Below, in pieces: positions 6,923 to 13,325 of a stretch of DNA of 13,465 nucleotides (positions are counted from its first letter, which is position 1; each line of letters opens with the position of its first letter). A model generated the notes under the pieces. That model ran no database searches, was not told where the DNA came from, and saw nothing but the letters and a program-made list of their open reading frames with translations. The DNA comes from Clostridiales bacterium (GTDB taxonomy: Bacteria > Bacillota > Clostridia > Oscillospirales > Oscillospiraceae): assembly GCA_004555705.1 (NCBI GenBank), contig SFHI01000050.1, positions 1-13,465 of the forward strand, written 5' to 3'. The position numbers were made by a program, and so were the translations under genes.

Positions 6923-7918
6923 ATGGATAAACTGCAAATCCTGCAAAGAGATTTTGTGAATCTCCGCCTCGGCACCTTCGTCCATTTTAACAGCGCGACG
7001 GTTCAATTTCAGGAAGGCCCCACAGTGGATTGGGAATACGCCTGTGAAAACGACCGTCAGCCAAGGAAGTATCCCTTTTCCCCCGGGTTATGGAATCCCG
7101 ACGGTTTGGATTGCCGCCAATGGGCTGCCGCCGCGAAAGCCGCAGGCTGCCGGTTTGCGGCACTTACCGCCAAACACCATGAGGGGTTCGCCCTTTGGCC
7201 CACCGCCTGGTCCGACCACTGCGTGAAAAACGCAGCCAATACCACCGATGTGGTGGCAGAATTCCTGAAAGCATTCCGGGAGGCAGGCATCGCGGCAGGG
7301 CTCTACTTCTCCATTCTGGACCTGACCCAGGGAATTGGACGCAATTGCTGTACTCCGGCGCAGAAGGAGTATATCAAGGGACAGATCACGGAGCTTCTTA
7401 CGCAGTACGGCCCCATTCCTTTCCTGATAACAGACGGCTGGGCTGCCCCCTGGGGCGGCCCAGGGTACGACGCGCTTCCCTTTGAGGAACTGGACGCTCT
7501 TGTAAAATCCCTGCAGCCCCACTGTCTGTTAATGAATATCGGCTGTTCCGAAGGTCTTGAAGGGACGGACGTTGTATTCTTTGAAAACGCGGCAGGCCAG
7601 GAAGCGGCCAAAACCTTTTCCGGCCCCGGCGTATCCTGCAACAAGCTGACACAAAGCTGGTTCTGGAGAACCACGGATACCGGCGACACGCTCAGGGATG
7701 CCGGGTGGGCTCAGGCAAAAGCAGAGGTTTGCTTCTCCATGAATTGCTGCTTTATGCTGAACCTGTCGCCCAATCCTCACGGCAGAATTGACCAAAACCT
7801 GATGGATGCTTTTTCTGAAATCGGAAAAACCTTCTCCTTCCCCAAGCCATTGACAGAGCTGCCTGAGGGCTGGCTGCAAAGAAATCCCCAAAGCGAAACG
7901 GAGGAACACTGGAAATGA
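6923..7918 (+). CDS. Short GH29-like alpha-L-fucosidase
   Basis: This protein of about 331 residues matches the catalytic barrel of glycoside hydrolase family 29. It has RLGTFVHFN near the start, the conserved LTAKHHEGFALWPT (about residues 81-94), and QYGPIPFLITDGW, where the aspartate (about residue 171) corresponds to the GH29 nucleophile of the usual WFDG motif. It is shorter than typical family members of more than 400 residues and ends after the barrel, so the usual C-terminal beta-sandwich is missing. There is no signal peptide. Two ATGs lie in tandem at 6920 and 6923; the second has the better spacing (seven bases) from AAGGA. It follows the mannosidase stop by about 10 bp and overlaps the GH3 start by four bases. 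Hydrolysis of alpha-L-fucosides is the best guess; other GH29-clan activities are possible. Confidence 0.8.
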   Translation: MDKLQILQRDFVNLRLGTFVHFNSATVQFQEGPTVDWEYACENDRQPRKYPFSPGLWNPDGLDCRQWAAAAKAAGCRFAALTAKHHEGFALWPTAWSDHCVKNAANTTDVVAEFLKAFREAGIAAGLYFSILDLTQGIGRNCCTPAQKEYIKGQITELLTQYGPIPFLITDGWAAPWGGPGYDALPFEELDALVKSLQPHCLLMNIGCSEGLEGTDVVFFENAAGQEAAKTFSGPGVSCNKLTQSWFWRTTDTGDTLRDAGWAQAKAEVCFSMNCCFMLNLSPNPHGRIDQNLMDAFSEIGKTFSFPKPLTELPEGWLQRNPQSETEEHWK

Positions 7919-8988
7919 TGGCCTATCAAAACCCAGAACTGAGTATTGATGCCCGGGTTTCCGATTTGCTGGACAGAATGACTCTGGAGGAAATGATCCT
8001 CCAGACGGATCAGTATTACGGCTATGACTTCACCCGCAGGAACGAAAACGGCGACGTGGAATTCGTGGACATGGAGCAGCTGGATACCCTGCTCCAGGGC
8101 AACAGTGTGGGCAGCATCCAGCCCCGGGGCATGACCGCCGCCCAGGTCAACCAGGTGCAGCGCTACGCCCTGGAGCATACCCGGCTGGGGATCCCCTTCC
8201 TGTTCAGTGAGGAGGCCCTCCACGGCTTCTTCAGCCGTCACGCCACCTGCTTCCCCCAGCAAATCGGCCTTGCCGCCACCTTCCACCCGGAGCTGGGCCG
8301 GAAAATGGGCCATGCCATCGCCACCGAGGCCCGGGCCATGGGCATTCAGGAAACCTACAGTCCCGTCATGGACCTGATCCGGGACCCCCGCTACGGCCGC
8401 ACCGAGGAATCCTACGGCGAGGACACCTGTCTGTGTGCCGCCTTTGCCCGTGAGGCGGTAGCCGGGATGCAGGGCGAAAGCCTCACTGCTCCGGATGCCA
8501 TCGCGGCGGAGCCAAAGCACTATGTGGGCTACGGGGCCCCTGTGGGAGGCCTGAACTGCGCCCCCGCCGCCCTGGGCCGTCACCAGGTTTTCTCCGAATG
8601 TCTCCCTGTTTTCGAGGCAGCTTTTCTGGAAAGCGGCGCGGTGGATGCCATGTGCTCCTACAACTCCATTGACGATATTCCTGTATCCGCGGATCACGAG
8701 CTGCTGACGGAAGTGCTCCGGAACCAGTGGGGAATGCGGGGCTTTGTCCGCTCCGACCTAACCGCCGTGAGCCGCCTGTACGACTGGCATTTTGTGGCGG
8801 ATACCCCCCCAGGAGGCCATGGCCATGGGCCTGGAATCCGGCGTGGACCTCCAGCTCTACGACTATCCCCACCAGCAGTGGCAGGACGGTCTGCGGGAGC
8901 TGGTGAAAACCGGGCGTCTGTCCCAGGACACCATTCGCCAAGCCTGCGGCCGGGTGCTTCGGGTGAAATTCCTGCTGGGCCTGTTTGA
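7915..8988 (+). CDS. GH3 N-terminal fragment (catalytic barrel)
   Basis: This open frame encodes 357 residues, of which about the first 298 are genuine GH3. It holds the (beta/alpha)8 barrel, including the substrate-binding EPKHYVGYG (Lys201-His202) and the nucleophile Asp281 in GFVRSDLTAV (most family members have SDW or SDF). The last 60 residues, rich in Gly, Pro and Arg, are frameshifted translation after the C7 tract. Alone it would lack the GH3 C-terminal domain that normally supplies the acid/base residue, so it is probably inactive. There is no signal peptide at the N-terminus. Confidence 0.8.
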   Translation: MMAYQNPELSIDARVSDLLDRMTLEEMILQTDQYYGYDFTRRNENGDVEFVDMEQLDTLLQGNSVGSIQPRGMTAAQVNQVQRYALEHTRLGIPFLFSEEALHGFFSRHATCFPQQIGLAATFHPELGRKMGHAIATEARAMGIQETYSPVMDLIRDPRYGRTEESYGEDTCLCAAFAREAVAGMQGESLTAPDAIAAEPKHYVGYGAPVGGLNCAPAALGRHQVFSECLPVFEAAFLESGAVDAMCSYNSIDDIPVSADHELLTEVLRNQWGMRGFVRSDLTAVSRLYDWHFVADTPPGGHGHGPGIRRGPPALRLSPPAVAGRSAGAGENRASVPGHHSPSLRPGASGEIPAGPV

Positions 8989-10522
8989 GAATCCCTATAC
9001 CGACGAATCCCGGTTCCGCGCCTTCGTCCACACCCCGGAGCACCGCTGCCTGGCCCGGGAAATCGCCCGGGAGAGCATCACCCTTCTGAAAAACGAAGGC
9101 GGCCTCCTGCCCCTGAAAAAGGACATTGGCACCATCGCCGTCCCGGGCCCGGGAGCGGAAAGCACCATCCTGGGCGACTATACCCCCGGGGGGAAAACCG
9201 GCGTCTCCATTCTGGAGGGCATCCGCAGCGCGGTTTCTTCTCGGACACAGGTGCTCCATGATTCCGGCTGCACCTTCCTGGGGGATTCCGCTACACCCTT
9301 CCATCCGGGCATGCTTTCCGACGAGGACGGGAACCCCGGTCTGACCGGGCGCTATTACAACGGCCGCACCCCCGAGGGGGAACCGGTGGCAGTCCGCAAT
9401 GACTTGATGATCAATTTCAACTGGATTCTGGCCAAGCCCCATCCGGAGCTGGATGCCAACTGTTTCAGTGTGGTCTGGACAGGATTTCTCACCATGGGCG
9501 AAACCTTCCGGGGCTGCATCGGCTTCAGCACCCAGGACAGTATGCGCCTCTATGTAGACGGGCAGCTGCTTCTGGACGGCTGGGGGCCCCATAAGGACGC
9601 CAACCGCATGGTGGATTTCACCTTTGAGAAAGGCAGACGCTACGCTGTCCGGGTGGAATTTACCAACGACCAGCGGGCCGCCCGGGTGATTTTCGGCTAC
9701 AACCGGGGCCGTGAGGACTTCTCCCGAGCCGTAGAGTTGGCTCGTCAGGCGGATGTAGCAGTGGTCTGCGTAGGCGACAACACGGAAACCTGCGGCGAAA
9801 ACTTCGACCGGGTGAACCTGGACCTGCCAGGGAATCAGCTTGACTTTGTCAAGGCCGTCCACGCTTCCGGAACACCGGTTGTTCTGGTCCTCCAGACCGG
9901 GCGGCCCGTCACCGCTGTCTGGGAGCAGGAGCACATTCCCGCTATCCTGGAGGCCTGGTTCCCGGGAGAAGAAGGCGGTCACGCCGTGGCCGATATCCTC
10001 TTCGGCGCGGCCAGCCCCTCGGGCAGGCTCCCCATCACCTTCCCCAGGCATGTGGGTCAGATTCCCTGCCACTACAGCCGCAAGCCCGGCGGCGGACGGC
10101 GGTATGTGGAGATGAGCTGGCTGCCCCTGTATCCCTTCGGCTACGGTCTAAGCTACACCACCTTCTCCTACCGGGATTTGCACCTGTCCGCAGACGAAAT
10201 ACGTCCCGGCGGCTCCGTCACCGCCTCCTTTACGGTCACCAATACCGGCAAGGCCTCAGGAACCGCCGTTCCCCAGCTGTACCTGCGGGATTGCATTAGC
10301 TCCACGCTGAAGCCGGAGCACACCCTGGCGGCCTTCACCCGTGTCACCCTCCAGCCCGGGGAATCCCGTAGGGTTTCCCTGGAAATCGGCCCCAAGGCCA
10401 TGCGCACCCTGGACCGGAACTACCGCTGGTCCGTAGAACCCGGCGCATTCCGGGTGTTCCTGGCCGAGCACGCAGAGAGCTTCCTGGAGCATCAGGATTT
10501 CACCGCCATCCCCGAAGTATAA
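8792..10522 (+). CDS. GH3 C-terminal fragment with PA14 insert
   Basis: This frame carries the rest of the GH3 protein. In restored numbering, the second alpha/beta GH3 domain begins around residue 370 with ITLLKNEGGLLPLKK. It is interrupted by a PA14 domain at about 474-600 (GLTGRYYNG to VIFGYNRG). It then resumes with VGDNTETCGENFDRVNLDLPG, where Glu624 is a candidate acid/base, and ends in a fibronectin-III-like domain from about residue 760. PA14-containing GH3 enzymes are usually beta-glucosidases whose PA14 shapes the substrate pocket. The open frame begins at TTG 8792, but AGGAGG at 8811-8816 lies eight bases before ATG 8825, so separate translation of this fragment is conceivable. Homology to the family starts at the C7 tract. 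Confidence 0.78.
   Translation: MWRIPPQEAMAMGLESGVDLQLYDYPHQQWQDGLRELVKTGRLSQDTIRQACGRVLRVKFLLGLFENPYTDESRFRAFVHTPEHRCLAREIARESITLLKNEGGLLPLKKDIGTIAVPGPGAESTILGDYTPGGKTGVSILEGIRSAVSSRTQVLHDSGCTFLGDSATPFHPGMLSDEDGNPGLTGRYYNGRTPEGEPVAVRNDLMINFNWILAKPHPELDANCFSVVWTGFLTMGETFRGCIGFSTQDSMRLYVDGQLLLDGWGPHKDANRMVDFTFEKGRRYAVRVEFTNDQRAARVIFGYNRGREDFSRAVELARQADVAVVCVGDNTETCGENFDRVNLDLPGNQLDFVKAVHASGTPVVLVLQTGRPVTAVWEQEHIPAILEAWFPGEEGGHAVADILFGAASPSGRLPITFPRHVGQIPCHYSRKPGGGRRYVEMSWLPLYPFGYGLSYTTFSYRDLHLSADEIRPGGSVTASFTVTNTGKASGTAVPQLYLRDCISSTLKPEHTLAAFTRVTLQPGESRRVSLEIGPKAMRTLDRNYRWSVEPGAFRVFLAEHAESFLEHQDFTAIPEV
8804..8810 (+). other. C7 homopolymer at the GH3 frame break
   Basis: The seven consecutive C residues lie in GATACCCCCCCAGGAGG. 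Removing one C restores the codons for Asp-Thr-Pro-Gln-Glu-Ala and fuses the two GH3 halves. Homopolymers of this length are error-prone in some sequencing chemistries and can also slip during replication. Confidence 0.85.
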
Positions 10523-10528
10523 CCCTTT

Positions 10529-10557
10529 CCCCGCCCACCCCAGGGCGGGGATTTTTT
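10529..10557 (+). terminator. Intrinsic terminator of the glycosidase operon
   Basis: A perfect 8-bp GC stem, CCCCGCCC (10529-10536) and GGGCGGGG (10543-10550), encloses a 6-nt loop and is followed by A and six T (10552-10557). It starts six bases after the GH3 stop codon, which defines the end of the four-gene operon. Confidence 0.92.
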
Positions 10558-10593
10558 CACCGGAAGCCCTACTCAATCCAGAACTACGGGTGT

Positions 10594-10795
10594 TAATTGT
10601 TGTCTAGCACACCAGTAAATGCTGTCATTGCGAGCCAGTGCGCACACTGGCGTGGCAATCCCCCGGATATTCCGAGAACCCAGAAAAACGGGGGAGCTGT
10701 CTACCGAAGCGACCTGAAAAGTGGGGGGATTGCCACACCAGGCTGCGGCCTGGTTCGCAATGACAGTTCTTTTTTAGTGCGCTAAACAACAATTT
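10594..10795. mobile_element. MITE-like inverted-repeat element, copy 2
   Basis: This element of about 202 bp has ends TAATTGTTGTCTAGC (10594-10608) and GCTAAACAACAATTT (10781-10795), slightly degraded versions of the copy 1 termini. The 44-bp block at 10621-10664 is identical to 2294-2337 of copy 1. The matching right-hand block (about 10724-10766, with ATTGCCACACCAGG and GGTTCGCAATGACAG) and the adjacent TTCTTTTTTAGTGC are also shared. The central part differs and lacks the nested repeat of copy 1. TTA flanks the core ends on both sides (TTA-ATTGTTG and CAACAAT-TTA), a possible short target duplication. No real gene lies inside. Confidence 0.7.
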
Positions 10796-10960
10796 ACTTT
10801 TACACCGAAATATTTTCGTGTTAGTTTAAAAGATTGGACCTAGCTATCATAGTGCATAAATTCCTGCTGTATGAAGTGGTAGTTCTAGCGTTATTTGGTA
10901 TGAATTTCCGTACGCGAATATTTTTAAAAATTATGTAACCAACCCTCTCCTAAATCCCAC

Positions 10961-10966
10961 TATAAT
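10961..10966 (+). promoter_or_regulatory. -10 box upstream of the ECF sigma gene
   Basis: A perfect TATAAT lies 34 bases before the ATG at 11000. The hexamer 17 bases upstream (ACCAAC) is a poor -35. TGTAAC at 10934-10939, an ECF-like -35 sequence, is too far for standard spacing. The rest of the 10796-10999 spacer is AT-rich, with one imperfect hairpin (ACACcGAAA / TTTCGTGT, about 10811-10830), and no gene was seen in it. Confidence 0.45.
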
Positions 10967-10999
10967 AGTGAAAGGAATAAACACAAAGAGGTGACCATC

Positions 11000-11554
11000 A
11001 TGGAAGACAGCGCGATCATCGAGCTATACTGGAACCGGGATGAAGCGGCCATCCGGGAAACGGACGCATCCTACGGAAAAAAGCTTCTCTCCCTCTCCCA
11101 GCGCATTCTCTCCTCTCCCGAGGATGCCGGCGAATGCGTGAATGATACATACCTGGAAACCTGGAATGCCATCCCACCCCAGCGGCCGAATTTTCTCTAC
11201 GCGTTCTTAAGCAAAATCTGCCGCTTTATCTCCTTCGGGCGGCTGGACTGGAACAACGCGGCCAAACGCCGGGCGGACCTCGTCAGCCTGACCGAGGAGC
11301 TGGAGCAAACCATTCCCGACAGCCGCTCCCAGGAGGAGCTGGATTCCCGGGAGCTGGGTCGGCTTCTCAGCCGGTTCGTCACCACCCTGCCGGAGGACAG
11401 CCGTCTGATTTTCCTGCGCCGGTACTGGCACCTGGACACCACCGAAGAGATTGCCCGCCGCTACGGCTTCACCCAAAGCAAAGTCAAAACCCAGCTCCAC
11501 CGCACCCGGGCCAAGCTGTATGCCTACCTGGAGAAGGAGGGAATCGCCGTATGA
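11000..11554 (+). CDS. ECF-type RNA polymerase sigma factor
   Basis: This 184-residue protein has the two-domain build of extracytoplasmic-function sigma factors. Region 2 (about residues 20-85, with EDAGECVNDTYLETWNAIPP) contacts core polymerase and the -10 element. Region 4 (about 120-178) has LPEDSRLIFLRRYWHLDTTEEIARRYG followed by the recognition helix around TQSKVKTQLHRTRAKL. It would redirect RNA polymerase to a small stress or envelope regulon. The start is ATG 11000, six bases after GAGGTG; an in-frame GTG at 10991 overlaps that ribosome site and is rejected. The stop overlaps the start of the next gene by four bases (ATGA), implying translational coupling with a likely partner protein. 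The signal sensed cannot be told from the sequence. Confidence 0.88.
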   Translation: MEDSAIIELYWNRDEAAIRETDASYGKKLLSLSQRILSSPEDAGECVNDTYLETWNAIPPQRPNFLYAFLSKICRFISFGRLDWNNAAKRRADLVSLTEELEQTIPDSRSQEELDSRELGRLLSRFVTTLPEDSRLIFLRRYWHLDTTEEIARRYGFTQSKVKTQLHRTRAKLYAYLEKEGIAV

Positions 11555-12072
11555 ACGGACGTGATCTTCTGGAAGCCATGAGCTTCCTAGATGAGGAACT
11601 GGTTGCGGCCTCCGATCCCCCGCCCCGGGCCATCCCCTGGAAACGGGCCCTTTCCCTGGCCGCCTGCTTCTGTGTTCTGCTGGCGGGTGCCTTCTTTCTC
11701 TTCCGTCTGAACCCCGCAAACGATGTAAAGGAATCCGCCACGGAAGCAGCCATGTTCTCGGCGGCAAATGCCGAGGCGGACGCCGCGCTCCCCGAAACTG
11801 CCTGTGATGTCGGCGAAGCTCCGGCGGCAGGCAACGCTTCAGAAGAGCTCTCCTATACCGTCCGCCTGGAGGAGCTGACGGAGACAGGCTTCCGCGCAAC
11901 AGCCCTTGAGGACACCCCTGACTGGGAACAGGGAGAATCCATTCTGATGGAATACGCGGAGGGCTTCCTCCCCGATGCCCTGTCCCCGGGAACGGAATAC
12001 CGTGTCTGGGCGGAATCCTTCGATCCCCAAACCCACCGCGCCATCATCTTCCAAATTGAACCTGTCAGCTAG
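11551..12072 (+). CDS. Single-TM protein, probable anti-sigma partner
   Basis: This 173-residue protein has a short N-terminal cytoplasmic segment (MNGRDLLEAMSFLDEELV), a basic WKR patch, one membrane helix at about residues 33-52, and an extracellular part of about 120 residues. The first section of that outer part is Ala/Glu-rich and low in complexity; the second (from about residue 98, TVRLEELTETGF) looks like a small folded beta-domain. No zinc-binding HxxxCxxC motif of classical anti-sigma factors is present. Gene order and the four-base overlap with the ECF sigma gene, plus AAGGAGG upstream, suggest that it holds or tunes that sigma factor at the membrane. This is an inference from context; I do not recognise a named domain. 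Confidence 0.65.
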   Translation: MNGRDLLEAMSFLDEELVAASDPPPRAIPWKRALSLAACFCVLLAGAFFLFRLNPANDVKESATEAAMFSAANAEADAALPETACDVGEAPAAGNASEELSYTVRLEELTETGFRATALEDTPDWEQGESILMEYAEGFLPDALSPGTEYRVWAESFDPQTHRAIIFQIEPVS

Positions 12073-12084
12073 GCGAAAGCAGGC

Positions 12085-12259
12085 AAATTATAGTTCAGCG
12101 ATTCGTTATCGTAGGGGCGGCTATTAGCCGCCCGCAGCCTAACGACTATGGAAATGCTCGTTTTATCCGTAAACGCTCAAAAATCTTAAGCATTCAGGCG
12201 GCTATTAGCCGCCCCTACGGTAGGAATGGTACGTGTTTATAAACTGTAAACAACAATTT
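12085..12259. repeat. Palindromic element, copy 3, with GGCGGC hairpins
   Basis: The right end, CTGTAAACAACAATTT (12244-12259), matches the termini of the other elements, and AAATTATAGTTCAG (12085-12098) is a degraded left end. Inside are two copies of GGCGGCTATTAGCCGCC (12116-12132 and 12197-12213), each a hairpin with perfect 8-bp arms. They lie in opposite orientation within longer arms CGTAGGG...CCCTACG, so the whole middle can also fold as one long stem. It fills the gap after the ECF operon and may stabilise or end that transcript; no T tract follows the hairpins. Confidence 0.65.
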
Positions 12260-12286
12260 GTATTTCTCATGAGAATATGTTAGAAT
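12258..12286 (+). promoter_or_regulatory. Likely promoter of the DUF4349 gene
   Basis: TTGTAT (12258-12263) and TAGAAT (12281-12286) are 17 bp apart, with an upstream TG giving an extended -10 (TGTTAGAAT). The ATG is about 30 bp downstream. The first two bases of the -35 box are the last two bases of the inverted-repeat end of copy 3, so the element contributes to this promoter. Confidence 0.6.
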
Positions 12287-12317
12287 GGAAAGAAAAACCA
12301 ACAAGGAGGAGAACAAA

Positions 12318-13268
12318 ATGAAGGCAAGAAAATGGATATCCCTGCTCGTCTGTCTGGTGCTTGCACTGGGCCTTCTTTCCGGCTGCGGTGCCAAGAACAG
12401 CAGCTACGAAATGGCCTATGACAGCGGCGTAGCCGAAACCTGGGCCGCCGCAGAGGCGCCTATGGCAGCAAACGGCACCGCTTCCCTGACGGACACCGGT
12501 GCGTCCACCACCGCAGTCCCTCAGAACCGGAAGTGGATCGTCACCGTGGATATGGACGCGGAAACCGAGGACCTGGACGCCCTGCTGGAGAGCATCACTT
12601 CCCAGATTGAGTCCCTGGGGGGCTATGTGGAGGATCAGCGGGTCACCAACGGCAGCCGCTACTCCACCAGCCGTTACCGCAGCGCCTCCCTGACTGTCCG
12701 GATTCCGGCGGAGGATGTGGATTCCTTCACCCAGAAGGTATCCGGGGTCTGCAATGTGGTGCGCAGCAGCAAAAGTCTGGAGGATGTGACCCTGACCTAC
12801 GTCGCCACGGAAAGCCGCATGAATGCCCTTCAGACCGAGGAAGCCCGGCTGCTGGAGCTGATGGAGCAGGCGGAAACCATGGCTGACCTGCTGGAAATCG
12901 AAGCCCGGCTGACGGATGTACGCTACGAGCTGGAGCGGGTCACCTCCCAGCTGAGAGTCTACGACAATCTGGTGGATTACGCCACCATTTACCTGGGCAT
13001 CGACGAGGTGACGGAGTACACTCCCGTGGAAGAGGAAACATTGTGGCAGCGGATCGGCGGAGGCTTTGTCCGAAGCCTGAAGGGCCTGGGAGAAACGCTT
13101 CTGGACGTGGCAGTGTGGCTGATCGTGAACCTGCCCTACCTGGTTGTTCTCGCAGCAATCGCCTGGGCAGTCATTGCCATTATCCGGCGGCTGAGAAGAA
13201 AGAAGGCTGTAAAGAAGGCGCCCAGAAAGGATACGAAACCCGCGGACCAACCGAAAAACGAAGAATAA
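12318..13268 (+). CDS. DUF4349 membrane lipoprotein
   Basis: This 316-residue protein has a lipoprotein signal peptide: MKARKW, a hydrophobic stretch, then the lipobox LLSGC with Cys23. A short linker rich in Ala/Ser/Thr follows. The DUF4349 region starts at about residue 71 (KWIVTVDMDAETEDLDALL) and includes a ferredoxin-like section with LTVRIPAEDVDSF. A charged coiled-coil segment lies at about 165-212, then YDNLVDYATIYLGI. A C-terminal membrane helix (about 263-290) ends in a basic tail, RRLRRKK. The protein is thus tethered to the membrane at both ends, with the middle outside. Its function is unknown; family members occur widely in Firmicutes and are thought to act at the cell envelope. 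GGAGGAG lies six bases before ATG 12318. The upstream in-frame ATG at 12285 overlaps the -10 box and is rejected. It is transcribed alone. Confidence 0.85.
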   Translation: MKARKWISLLVCLVLALGLLSGCGAKNSSYEMAYDSGVAETWAAAEAPMAANGTASLTDTGASTTAVPQNRKWIVTVDMDAETEDLDALLESITSQIESLGGYVEDQRVTNGSRYSTSRYRSASLTVRIPAEDVDSFTQKVSGVCNVVRSSKSLEDVTLTYVATESRMNALQTEEARLLELMEQAETMADLLEIEARLTDVRYELERVTSQLRVYDNLVDYATIYLGIDEVTEYTPVEEETLWQRIGGGFVRSLKGLGETLLDVAVWLIVNLPYLVVLAAIAWAVIAIIRRLRRKKAVKKAPRKDTKPADQPKNEE

Positions 13269-13275
13269 AAATTGA

Positions 13276-13310
13276 CCGCCTGCGCTTCAAAAAGCGCAGG
13301 CGGATCATTT
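13276..13310 (+). terminator. Terminator hairpin after the DUF4349 gene
   Basis: A perfect 12-bp stem, CCGCCTGCGCTT (13276-13287) and AAGCGCAGGCGG (13292-13303), encloses a 4-nt loop, seven bases after the stop codon. The trailing ATCATTT is only moderately T-rich. A second stop signal on the opposite strand is possible, because AAAAATT precedes the stem. Confidence 0.75.
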
Positions 13311-13325
13311 ATGGGATTAAAAGGT

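Larger units (their letters stand above)
7915..10522 (+). pseudogene. GH3 glycosidase gene interrupted by a frameshift
   Basis: One GH3 gene is spread over two frames. From ATG 7915 the first frame stays homologous up to about residue 298 (DWHFVADTP), then runs into a meaningless tail ending at 8988. The +1 frame continues the family sequence at once with PQEAMAMGLESGVDLQLYD. The break falls exactly in a run of seven C at 8804-8810; with six C the two parts join into one 868-residue protein with catalytic residues in both halves. This is therefore either a single-base homopolymer error in the sequence or a recent inactivating (or reversible) mutation. The rest of the gene shows no decay. It is the last gene of the operon, with an ATGA overlap with the fucosidase gene and GGAGGAA eight bases before its start. 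The likely activity is beta-glucosidase or beta-xylosidase-like. Confidence 0.85.

Noticed and set aside
8800..8830. Programmed ribosomal frameshift in the GH3 gene
   Set aside because: A +1 shift would be needed, there is no stop codon or rare codon at the slip site, the AGGAGG lies downstream instead of upstream, and GH3 enzymes are not known for this. Error or mutation is simpler.
10597..10785. Small 62-codon open frame
   Set aside because: It lies wholly inside the inverted-repeat element copy 2, and its sequence is repeat DNA with no ribosome site.
10796..10999. Riboswitch or small RNA in the leader of the sigma gene
   Set aside because: There is only one weak hairpin and AT-rich sequence, with no recognisable conserved core and no terminator or anti-terminator pair.
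12110..12219. CRISPR array suggested by repeated GGCGGC units
   Set aside because: There are only two units, in opposite orientation, each a perfect hairpin; this is palindromic intergenic repeat DNA.
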